From NCBI GenBank assembly GCA_964616755.1, contig CAZTSI010000063.1:1-16373 (forward strand): a stretch of 16,373 bases of DNA, read 5' to 3'. Below, in pieces: positions 7,935 to 15,657 of this stretch (position 1 is its first letter; the number at the start of each line of letters is the position of its first letter). Position numbers and translations under genes: made by a program. Under the pieces are notes generated by a model. It did no database searches, was not told where the DNA came from, and saw nothing but the letters and a program-made list of their open reading frames with translations. This DNA comes from CAYNFR01 sp964616755 (lineage in GTDB: Bacteria; Bacteroidota; Bacteroidia; Chitinophagales; Saprospiraceae).

Positions 7935-9854
7935 TCAACTCTTTATGAATTTTTGGAATTTAACGTTTTGATCATCTGTAAATATGGTTAAAACATACAA
8001 CCCTGAAGGCAAGTGCTTGATGTCAATACTGACTACCTCATCTTTAATAGTAATATCCTTCGACATAACCATCTGCCGACCAAAGAGATCCGAAATATTG
8101 ATAGACTGAAAGCGAGCATTTTTAAATTCTGCGTACAGAACGTCTGTGGCGGGATTAGGCCACACGGATACTGCCTCGGAAGAAGAGCCACCCGAGACAG
8201 CGGTGACCAAGGAGCTACAAGTGATCGAACGGGTAGCCAAAGGATTATAATCTTCCCCTGCTGTATTCGTGCATCCCATTATTTCAATAGTTCTGATCTT
8301 GGGGTTTATCGCATATAATTGATTAGTGTGAATGTCATTATACGATCGGACGGGTTGGTTAGGCCATTTTATGGTAATGGAGTCCACTTTCTCAATAGCA
8401 CCAAGACCAAAATGAAGACTATGTGCGTGTTGTGAAGCATGTGAGCCCCCAGACAGGTAGTGCTGTGTCCAAACTTCTTGATCTGCAAACACCTTTATTC
8501 TAAGCCCATAATCATCTCGACCATCTATGTCGAGGCGAAAAGCTAACCACCTATGATCATTTGATTGAATGTTTTCTAGCAATTGAGCCGGCTGACCATT
8601 AGTGTTGGCCTCCATATCGGTCAATAAAACAGCTTGTAAAAACAAATCTTCATCTCCGTCATTATCAAAGTCTCCCTTTGCTAGCCCTCTATTTCGACCT
8701 ATGGTTTGATCAAGAACGATACGGTTCGATTGGACAAAAACACCCTCTTCATTTGTAAAATAAACACTATGATCATCAAACGCTGTCCGCAAAAAAGGTG
8801 CCGATGGAATGTATCCGTTAGCAACAAACAAGTCTTGGTCGCCATCAAGATCCGCATCCATAAACGCTACTCCCCAACCTGTGGTGTATGTAGAATCCAT
8901 CTGCCATTCGTTGGCAATAGCGAGAGAGTCTGCCCGCTCATAAAAAACCGATGCTTGCGAGAGATGGAGAGTATTGTTTCCGATATTTGTAATATAATAA
9001 TCAAGTTTGCCGTCGTGATTGAGATCAGCGGCGCCGATGCCCATACCGAACATGGCCGCATCAAGACCTACGCTAGGAGCAATATCCTCAAAGGTTTGAC
9101 CATTTAAGACGAAAAATTCGTTTGGGCAAAGCCATTCGCCAAAATCGTTTGCCAACAAAACGGCTAGTTGACCATCATGTTCTGTTTGTTGTGCTGCAAG
9201 GGTGCACCCGCAGCCAGCCATATTATATGCTTCTGTCTGATCCATAAAAGTGCCATCGCCTTGGTTAATGTATAAAATATTTGGGGCACATTGGTGATCA
9301 AAGCCTATTACCTGGTTAGAGCTATCTTGAAGCAGTCCATTAATTTCTATATAATTGAGCAAATAGATATCTTCAAGACCATCCTGATTAACATCTAAAA
9401 TAAGCGTACCGAGTGTTTGTCCTTTAAAGTCTAAGCCCGATTGACTTGTTCTATCTCGAAACCAACCCTGACAATCGCCACTTAGTAAAATGACTGTTGC
9501 ATTTGGGTTCAAGGTGCCAAACAGAAGATCGGTACAGCCATCGTTATTGTAGTCCAAATAGTTGACACTTGTGGTGGTGTAGTTCTTAACAAAATTATGT
9601 CGCAGTCCTTCTATTTCGCGCCTGAAGGTCATATTCCGATTGTTGTAGTATATGACATCATCATTGGTGCCACCCGTTACTACAACATCGAGCCAACCGT
9701 CCTCATCAATATCTACAACCGCTACCCCACCCCCGAACATGGAGCCCGATCGCTGGAAATGTTCAATGCCAGCAGAAGTCGTACTATTCTGCCAAATTTG
9801 GGCAGGTGCAACCAACGGAAAACAAAAAAAAATGAACCACAACCAGTCTTTCAT
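7935..9854 (-). CDS. Secreted FG-GAP/VCBS-repeat protein with ASPIC/UnbV domain and T9SS tail
   Basis: A 639-residue secreted protein. Residues 1-19 are a signal peptide ending in APAQ. Six calcium-binding Dx[DN]xDG-type loops mark a beta-propeller of FG-GAP/VCBS repeats: DIDEDGWLD 48-56, DYNNDGCTD 101-109, DVNQDGLED 154-162, DLNHDGKLD 277-285, DADLDGDQD 333-341 and DFDNDGDED 395-403. Residues about 440-515 match the ASPIC/UnbV domain that follows such propellers in CRTAC1-like proteins (SGGSHASQHAHSLHFGLG, then DSITIKWPNQ). A linker MGCTNTAGEDYNPLAT (526-541) is of the GCTdptA-NYnp-A type common in Bacteroidota exported proteins. The end is a type A T9SS sorting domain (WPNPATDVL near 565, then LPSGLYVLTI). 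It starts 2 nt after the protease gene's stop codon, so co-translation and a shared role are likely. Ca-dependent binding or adhesion is a family-level inference; no catalytic motif is seen. Confidence 0.92.
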   Translation of the reverse strand: MKDWLWFIFFCFPLVAPAQIWQNSTTSAGIEHFQRSGSMFGGGVAVVDIDEDGWLDVVVTGGTNDDVIYYNNRNMTFRREIEGLRHNFVKNYTTTSVNYLDYNNDGCTDLLFGTLNPNATVILLSGDCQGWFRDRTSQSGLDFKGQTLGTLILDVNQDGLEDIYLLNYIEINGLLQDSSNQVIGFDHQCAPNILYINQGDGTFMDQTEAYNMAGCGCTLAAQQTEHDGQLAVLLANDFGEWLCPNEFFVLNGQTFEDIAPSVGLDAAMFGMGIGAADLNHDGKLDYYITNIGNNTLHLSQASVFYERADSLAIANEWQMDSTYTTGWGVAFMDADLDGDQDLFVANGYIPSAPFLRTAFDDHSVYFTNEEGVFVQSNRIVLDQTIGRNRGLAKGDFDNDGDEDLFLQAVLLTDMEANTNGQPAQLLENIQSNDHRWLAFRLDIDGRDDYGLRIKVFADQEVWTQHYLSGGSHASQHAHSLHFGLGAIEKVDSITIKWPNQPVRSYNDIHTNQLYAINPKIRTIEIMGCTNTAGEDYNPLATRSITCSSLVTAVSGGSSSEAVSVWPNPATDVLYAEFKNARFQSINISDLFGRQMVMSKDITIKDEVVSIDIKHLPSGLYVLTIFTDDQNVKFQKFIKS

Positions 9855-9856
9855 GA

Positions 9857-12800
9857 CTAGTCAGTCTTGACGACAGTTTTTGAGAATTCCTTATCTCCTA
9901 CACGTAGCTTTATATAATATATACCTGAAGGATAGGCAGACATATCCCATTCAATTGTCCCTTTAGACAGATTTGACTTAATAGCCATCCGTCGCCCAAT
10001 TGCATCTGACATTTCTATATGTAAGGCACCTGGAGCAGTGGGTGGCACATAAATCAGAAGTGTATGCTGCACTGGATTGGGGCCAATGTCAATACCATTT
10101 TCTGGATCTGCGCTGTCTATGTTGATGACATTATTAGTCAAATCAAGTTCGGTAGATTTTCGGTTGCAACCATCTCGGGTAACGACTACAAAGAAGACGG
10201 CCATTTCACCATTATACGGCAAGGTACGCTCGATAGCACCTTGAATGGGTTCATTATTTCTAAACCATTGGTACTGTTGACCTGATCTGAAACTAACCAG
10301 TTGGGTTGTATTTCGAAGGATATAATTAGAATCTAATCCACTATTCACTACTGTTAATTCTTTGGCCCACTGATTGCTTGCCCCTAACTCATCTTTTACA
10401 ACCAACTCCACTTGATAGTTAGCTGCTGTTGGGAAACTATAATAAGTAATATGCTCATTTCCACTAGAGCTCAATTGACCATTTACATACCATTCATAAA
10501 ACTTAATCGGCCCAGAACTTGCACTTGTTAATTTAGTTAAGCCCGATGCACACAAAACATCCGTTTCAAAATCAGCAAAGAGCACTTCAGTGCACTTGCG
10601 TTGTATCCAAGCGATTGCATTAGAGAGAGTGCTTTGAACACCAACAGAAATAACGGCTGCGCCACTAACATCTATATTAGATATATTCAATTCTTCAAAA
10701 CAAAATAGCTGTCTTTTGTTGAGATGTAAAACGGCTTTAAATTCTGATTCTAATCGGCCACCAGGAGCTAGATTAAACTCATCCCCTCTCACCACAAGTG
10801 TATCTGTAATACCAAGATTAGCGCCTGTGCCTAGTTCAAGGCCTTGTACAGAAGCTACTGTATTAAACTTTAAGTTACCAGATTGGATATTAACATGTCC
10901 AAGTGGACTACCAAAACTATTAATAAAGCCCATTCCACTAACAACTATATTTGCCAGTACGTTCTGATTCGTCCATTCTGCTAAGCCATTTCTAAATAAA
11001 AACGAAAGTGAACTATTTTCTGAGTCTCTATAACTTGCCCCTTCTTCAACGAGTAGATTATTAAGATCTAAAAGATCAACATCATCGAGCGTCAATTGTG
11101 CATTTTCACGTACAAATACATCTGACACAGATATTAAACTTTGAACGATATCTAATCTTCCTGATAGGATGCGGATCGATTGCGCATTAAAACTACAATC
11201 AATACATGTCCAAGTGGCTTCATTTTTTTCATTCAATACGATTTTAATATCGTCTGTTTCGACTTCTCCAAAATTTAGAGTTATATCTCCGCTGCCGGCT
11301 GGCGCTTCGAGTGCAATAACCCCATTGACTACTTGGAACCCAGCGTTTCCAAAAATCAGAGGCCCTGTACTGGTCAATGTATGTCCATTTAAATCTAACA
11401 CGAGTGGTTTTTGTGTAAATACAGAAAGCCCATCAATCGTATAAGATTTGTCGAGCGTGATCACTTGATCATCACCGGAGATAGAGTTATCATCGATAAT
11501 TATTTTGAAATTTTCATTTGGGATATTTGTAGAGGGATTTCCGCCGGAACTAAGACTCCAGACATCATCGCCACTCCATACATTTTCATTACCTACCCAG
11601 TAGAGATTTTCTGAGGGGTTGGTTTCTGAATTATATTCCAAAATGAGTGAGAAGGTTTGGCGAGGAGTGGTAAGTGTTGATTTGTGCCTAATTTTCAAAA
11701 AGTACTTTCGCGGTTCTAACGAATTAATTACTATTTTTTCGACATTGTCTCTAAAATTATCTCCGCGGGTTGCTGCTCTTCCTGGATTTTCGGGATCGAG
11801 GATATACGGAAAAAAGCTATTACCCGTTTCATCTTCGACGCGCATATCGAGGTCATTCACCAACATAAGATCTTTCGGATCTAAACTCGGGCTGGTGGGG
11901 GAGCCTGATGGATCGGTCCATACTAATGTCGCTATTAACGGGCTGTTCATGAGCGGATTCAACTCAAGAGTATATTCTTTATCATTTTCGACTTCTCCTT
12001 CCAAGACAAAGGTGTTCGTTTGATCCTTCTTCAAGATGACTTTAGCTGCCGCCTCCACATCAAGGAGACCCCAGCCAAATCGGTAATCGGGACCTTCGCT
12101 AGCACCTGCTTCTTTAGTCGTATGAATGGCTAGCGCCTTAAGAGTGGCAGAGCGCATGTATCTATTCGTCAATTGACGGTGCAATTGCTGAAGAAGCAAT
12201 AAGCCTCCCGCCGCACTTGGTGAGGAGAAAGAAGTGCCTTGCGTTGAGTTGTAGCTATTATCGTTAAAAGAAGAGGGGGAAAAAATATCCACGCCTACCG
12301 CTACGAAATCAGGTTTGATACGTCCATCATCTGTTGGACCCCATGAACTAAACGAACTCATTTCAATATTGGAGGCGGGGGTATAACCTTGTCTATTTTT
12401 GCGAACAGCCCCTATGGTGACAATATTTTTGGCCAGACTACTACCAGCGATACAGTCGAAAGGGCCGTCGGGAGGAAAATTAGCGGAAGTTCCTGAATCA
12501 CCGCGGTCATTGCCAGCACTTTTCACTATTAAATAATAAGGAGCGTTGACGGCAATATCATCCCAAGTTTTGGCCTGACTATCATAAAAGCCAAATCTCC
12601 AATCTTCTTGAGTGCTGATGGTGGCATCCCCATGCCATCTATTGTCGTCCCAACCTCTTCTTTGACCATATGAATGATTAGATAGTATTAATTGGCGCTG
12701 CAATTGGGCTGCCACCATTTCTTGCTCATCATTATTGAAATCATAGGCCACAATATTTGCCTCATATGCCATGCCTTGCGCTCGAGATTGTATACCTGAA

Positions 12801-13264
12801 CCCATGAGTGTCCCGGCCACACTAGTAGCGTGGTCACTAAACTCTGAACCCGCTGATCCGTCTTGATATCGGATTCTTCCTCTAAGAGCCTCGTGAGTCG
12901 TGCGAATGATGCCACCGTCCCAAATGCCTGCCTCTTCATCTTTGCCTGTAAGATTAAGGCTTAAGTCGCCGGCGTCTCTAAGTTTAGTCACTCCAATAGC
13001 CTCGGCAGCCTCTGAATTATCAATGCCTATAATAATGGGAATTCCATCTTGGATGTCGTAAATATATTTTTCAGAAGGGTTGAACTGAAATTGTGCATTT
13101 TTCCCATTTCGATCCAAGAATTTTTTTACTCGTGCAGATCGTTCCTTTTTTTCTGCTTCTAATCTGCTCAGCAAGGCTTCTAGCCCTTCTTGATTAATCC
13201 GATCCTTTTGTGCTGACACAGACAAGGCGACCAAAAAAAGTAGTAGAACTTGAATATACCTCAT
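9857..13264 (-). CDS. Secreted S8 subtilisin-like (Kp43-type) serine protease with adhesin-like C-terminal regions and T9SS tail
   Basis: A 1135-residue extracellular protease. Residues 1-19 are a signal peptide. Residues about 25-50 (LLSRLEAEKKERSARVKKFL) are a charged helix at the start of a propeptide-like region. The S8 catalytic domain spans about 105-410 with the complete triad: Asp116 in IWDGG, His145 in SDHATSVAGT, and Ser345 in GTSFSSPSAAGG, with oxyanion Asn252 in SAGN. Residues 415-545 form the beta-barrel typical of the Kp43 group (ATLVWTDPSGSP, LVNDLDMRV, DNFRDNVEKI). From 555 there is a YWVGNENVW...W-SLSSGG motif, then about 300 residues of short beta-strand repeats resembling a beta-helix, a PKD-like domain (about 895-973), an Ig-like domain (980-1040), and a type A T9SS tail (GPNP at 1061-1064, YPSGIYYIKL). 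It opens a new unit after the terminator at 13317-13347 and is followed after 2 nt by the FG-GAP gene. It likely degrades proteins outside the cell. Confidence 0.95.
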   Translation of the reverse strand: MRYIQVLLLFLVALSVSAQKDRINQEGLEALLSRLEAEKKERSARVKKFLDRNGKNAQFQFNPSEKYIYDIQDGIPIIIGIDNSEAAEAIGVTKLRDAGDLSLNLTGKDEEAGIWDGGIIRTTHEALRGRIRYQDGSAGSEFSDHATSVAGTLMGSGIQSRAQGMAYEANIVAYDFNNDEQEMVAAQLQRQLILSNHSYGQRRGWDDNRWHGDATISTQEDWRFGFYDSQAKTWDDIAVNAPYYLIVKSAGNDRGDSGTSANFPPDGPFDCIAGSSLAKNIVTIGAVRKNRQGYTPASNIEMSSFSSWGPTDDGRIKPDFVAVGVDIFSPSSFNDNSYNSTQGTSFSSPSAAGGLLLLQQLHRQLTNRYMRSATLKALAIHTTKEAGASEGPDYRFGWGLLDVEAAAKVILKKDQTNTFVLEGEVENDKEYTLELNPLMNSPLIATLVWTDPSGSPTSPSLDPKDLMLVNDLDMRVEDETGNSFFPYILDPENPGRAATRGDNFRDNVEKIVINSLEPRKYFLKIRHKSTLTTPRQTFSLILEYNSETNPSENLYWVGNENVWSGDDVWSLSSGGNPSTNIPNENFKIIIDDNSISGDDQVITLDKSYTIDGLSVFTQKPLVLDLNGHTLTSTGPLIFGNAGFQVVNGVIALEAPAGSGDITLNFGEVETDDIKIVLNEKNEATWTCIDCSFNAQSIRILSGRLDIVQSLISVSDVFVRENAQLTLDDVDLLDLNNLLVEEGASYRDSENSSLSFLFRNGLAEWTNQNVLANIVVSGMGFINSFGSPLGHVNIQSGNLKFNTVASVQGLELGTGANLGITDTLVVRGDEFNLAPGGRLESEFKAVLHLNKRQLFCFEELNISNIDVSGAAVISVGVQSTLSNAIAWIQRKCTEVLFADFETDVLCASGLTKLTSASSGPIKFYEWYVNGQLSSSGNEHITYYSFPTAANYQVELVVKDELGASNQWAKELTVVNSGLDSNYILRNTTQLVSFRSGQQYQWFRNNEPIQGAIERTLPYNGEMAVFFVVVTRDGCNRKSTELDLTNNVINIDSADPENGIDIGPNPVQHTLLIYVPPTAPGALHIEMSDAIGRRMAIKSNLSKGTIEWDMSAYPSGIYYIKLRVGDKEFSKTVVKTD

Positions 13265-13316
13265 AACTCTTTTCTAATTGAATGTTAACCCGTATGTTCT
13301 TTGAACAAGTACTATG

Positions 13317-13347
13317 AAAAAAAGGATGTCTTTAAGGACATCCTTTT
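13317..13347 (-). terminator. Rho-independent terminator of the right SusCD operon
   Basis: A perfect 11-bp stem AAAAGGATGTC/GACATCCTTTT (13320-13330 with 13337-13347) has a 6-nt loop. On the minus strand a run of seven U residues (13317-13323) overlaps its base, so it stops transcripts that end with the accessory lipoprotein gene at 13409. The other strand has a shorter T-run, so weak activity the other way is possible. It leaves only about 50 nt for a promoter of the protease gene at 13264. Confidence 0.9.
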
Positions 13348-13370
13348 CAAAAATAATCATTTTGTATTGC

Positions 13371-13390
13371 TTGAACGAATCTTCGTTCAA
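13371..13390. repeat. Perfect 20-bp inverted repeat in the 3' UTR of the lipoprotein operon
   Basis: TTGAACGAA and TTCGTTCAA are separated by 2 nt, giving a palindrome 18 nt after the lipoprotein stop codon and 23 nt upstream of the terminator. In RNA it would form an 8-bp stem with an ATCT loop, perhaps protecting the mRNA 3' end. As DNA it has the symmetry of an operator. A half-site-like TTGAAC recurs at 13301-13306 within GTTC-TTT-GAAC, close to the protease gene start. Confidence 0.6.
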
Positions 13391-13408
13391 ACTATCTGGA
13401 CTTATAGC

Positions 13409-14227
13409 TTAGTTTGGTCTAAATTCTACTATCGCTCCAAAGCCGTTAGCTGGCTCCCACCAAGGGAGAGTCAGTAGCTGAGCGGCTGGATCCCATGAGC
13501 CTGGGCCATATCCATTATCTGCATCCGTGCTATAGTTAAAGGAGGCTTCTGCTCCTATTCTGTCGATCGTGATGACATCACAGATATTTCGAATATTGGC
13601 GTCTTCTTCTCTGTCGCAACAACCGATTAGTGGCAAAACGCCGGCTGTGATGTCAGACACAAGCAGTGTTCCGTCACTAGCTTGTGTGATGGTGACATCA
13701 TTTCTTGTTGTACCTATGAATCCGAAAGCACCTTCAACTATGGTGGCGGTCCAAGTACGATTTAAAGGAATAGTATTTGGACAAAGTACTTGAATTCTGA
13801 AAGTCACTGTACCAAAGTCATTAGCTACGGGAAGGTCGCCTCCAGTTACTTTTACTCCTAATGTCAAAACCTCACCGGCTTCAATATTATCTGGTAAAAT
13901 CATAATAGGCAATTCACCAAAACTGGCATTAGCTGGAATCTGCCCAGAATTGCCTGACAATGTGTAGTGCAAATTAGCAATAGCTGTTGACGTCGGTAAA
14001 ATTTCAAAAGTCACATTCGTAGGTGCCGATCTATGCGCTGCTATTAACATCGCGCGCATTTCAGCAGCCACTGGTTGATTGAGACCTTGTCTCAGATAAA
14101 GTTTTTGTGTGCTCGATGCATCAACTCCTATATATTCTTCCTGCAATGTCAAAGGAATCTCGTCATTACAAGAGCCTATCAGCAATAGGGCTAAACATCC
14201 TAAAAGTGTTGATAATTTATTTTTCAT
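13409..14227 (-). CDS. SusCD-associated two-domain lipoprotein (Calx-beta/DUF4843-like N-terminal half)
   Basis: A 272-residue predicted lipoprotein with lipobox LIGSC (Cys20), followed by acidic NDE, which fits surface export. Residues about 35-145 resemble the Calx-beta/DUF4843-like fold common in third genes of SusCD operons: NVTFEILPTSTAIANLHY, IPANASFGELPIMILPD, and a GEVLTLGVKVTGG strand. The second half starts at VLCPNTIPLNRTWT (Cys149) and continues with NDVTITQ and LLVSDITAGVL. It shares the CP-boundary and the strand pattern of the accessory lipoprotein at 1559-2518, though identity is low. A cysteine group (Cys203, Cys204, Cys216) in IGCCDREEDA and NIC could make disulfides. The gene is 27 nt after the SusD gene and ends before a strong terminator. 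Ligand and function are unknown; a cell-surface binding accessory is the likely role. Confidence 0.8.
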   Translation of the reverse strand: MKNKLSTLLGCLALLLIGSCNDEIPLTLQEEYIGVDASSTQKLYLRQGLNQPVAAEMRAMLIAAHRSAPTNVTFEILPTSTAIANLHYTLSGNSGQIPANASFGELPIMILPDNIEAGEVLTLGVKVTGGDLPVANDFGTVTFRIQVLCPNTIPLNRTWTATIVEGAFGFIGTTRNDVTITQASDGTLLVSDITAGVLPLIGCCDREEDANIRNICDVITIDRIGAEASFNYSTDADNGYGPGSWDPAAQLLTLPWWEPANGFGAIVEFRPN

Positions 14228-14254
14228 TTCTAATTTTTCTTTTAAGTGTGAAGA

Positions 14255-15634
14255 TTAATATCCTGGATTCTGCACCATACTTTGATTCACATCTATCTCT
14301 CGTTGAGGTATAGGAAGTACGGTTAAATTATCCCGAGCGCTAAGCGAACAATCTGGCAAGGCAAGTTCAAGACCTGTGTTGCATTGATCTCTAATGATAT
14401 CAATGTTGTTTCTGATGTAGTCAAACCATGTATGACCTTCAAAAGCAAGCTCGCGGTGCCTCTCATCTAGTATCACAGAAAAATTAATTTGTTCTGCTGT
14501 AAAGGCTGATGTGCCTCGTGCCGCTCGCAAGGTATTGATATCTGCCAAAGCACCTGATGCATTATTGGACTTGAATCGTGCCTCAGCACGGATAAGAAAC
14601 AACTCTGCCAATCTTAAAATTTTGGGACTGTGCAATCCTGCTATACCATCTTGAATAAGATGCTTAGATTGATATATTTGATTATTGGTATGCACATAAA
14701 AGAGATCAAGTCGAGTATCATCACTTTCATATTTGTCTAACAAATCTGAGGCTACTCTTATGTCACCATAGGTATCAGGATTATAAATACCCCCCATATT
14801 ATCTGCACCATTTGTTTCGGCAGCTGCGACCTTTAAAGTGAAGATTTCTTCACTAGACCCAGGCCCTTCAAACATCGCCACAACATCGCTGGTCAATGTG
14901 TATCGTCCACTTGATATTACGGCAGAAGCAGAAGCCTCGGCCGCCGACCAATTGCCCTGATATGTATAGACCCGCGCCAAAAGTGCATCAATTGCATCTT
15001 TTGAAAAGCGATCTTTATTATTTTGGGGCAATAATGCTTTGGCATCCGTAAGATCCTTAATAACTTGTGCATATACCTCCGCTACTGTATTTCTAGCGGG
15101 TTCAGAAATTGCAGCCTCTAACATAATAGGTACTCCAAGATCTGACGTCGGATTACCATTGGTGGGTTGCTTTCCGAAAAAACGTACCAAATCAAAATGT
15201 GCTAAGGCTCTTATAGCAAGGGCTTGACCTTTGATGTCATTCTTGTCGTCCGCTGCACCATCTAAAGCATCAATATTGTTTATGATATTGTTTACACGCA
15301 GAATGACTGAGTAGGCAATATTCCAAAAATTAGTAAAAGTACCCTCTTGAGCATTCCATTGGTAAATATAATTGTTGACAAATCGATTAGAATTATTGAT
15401 CGATAAATAGCCTAAATCTGCCTGTATCTCAGGAATAACAAGATAGTTACGACCGTAGTAATTAACACTTTGAAGGCCATCATAGGCGCCATTCAGTGCT
15501 GTTTGCATACCATCCACATCGGCTAGTGCTTCTGTAGTGGAGAGCGATTGTGCTGGGTTAAGTTCTAATGTGTCTTCGCAAGAAGCAAAGATCATCAAGA
15601 ACGCCGTACTTAATATAATTTTATATGTCTTCAT
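14255..15634 (-). CDS. SusD/RagB-family outer-membrane nutrient-binding lipoprotein
   Basis: A 459-residue canonical SusD lipoprotein, within the usual size range. The lipobox is IFASC (Cys19), followed by acidic EDTLELNPAQS, the common start of mature SusD proteins and a fit to the surface-export signal. The N-terminal SusD_N part shows ALNGAYDGLQS, WNIAYSVILRVNNIINNID and GQALAIRALAHFDLVRFFG, the TPR-like helices typical of the family. The C-terminal SusD/RagB domain shows LRLAELFLIRAEA and the diagnostic LDERHRELAFEGHTWFDYIR segment. It ends with IPQREIDVNQSMVQNPGY, the usual family ending. It starts 23 nt after the SusC stop codon, so the two should form a SusC-SusD complex at the outer membrane. 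The ligand cannot be deduced. Confidence 0.97.
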   Translation of the reverse strand: MKTYKIILSTAFLMIFASCEDTLELNPAQSLSTTEALADVDGMQTALNGAYDGLQSVNYYGRNYLVIPEIQADLGYLSINNSNRFVNNYIYQWNAQEGTFTNFWNIAYSVILRVNNIINNIDALDGAADDKNDIKGQALAIRALAHFDLVRFFGKQPTNGNPTSDLGVPIMLEAAISEPARNTVAEVYAQVIKDLTDAKALLPQNNKDRFSKDAIDALLARVYTYQGNWSAAEASASAVISSGRYTLTSDVVAMFEGPGSSEEIFTLKVAAAETNGADNMGGIYNPDTYGDIRVASDLLDKYESDDTRLDLFYVHTNNQIYQSKHLIQDGIAGLHSPKILRLAELFLIRAEARFKSNNASGALADINTLRAARGTSAFTAEQINFSVILDERHRELAFEGHTWFDYIRNNIDIIRDQCNTGLELALPDCSLSARDNLTVLPIPQREIDVNQSMVQNPGY

Positions 15635-15657
15635 GTTTTATTCTTTAACTCTGTTGA

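Noticed and set aside
8706..9107. 133-codon plus-strand frame within the FG-GAP gene
   Set aside because: It is antisense to a gene with six intact calcium-loop repeats and has no recognisable features of its own.
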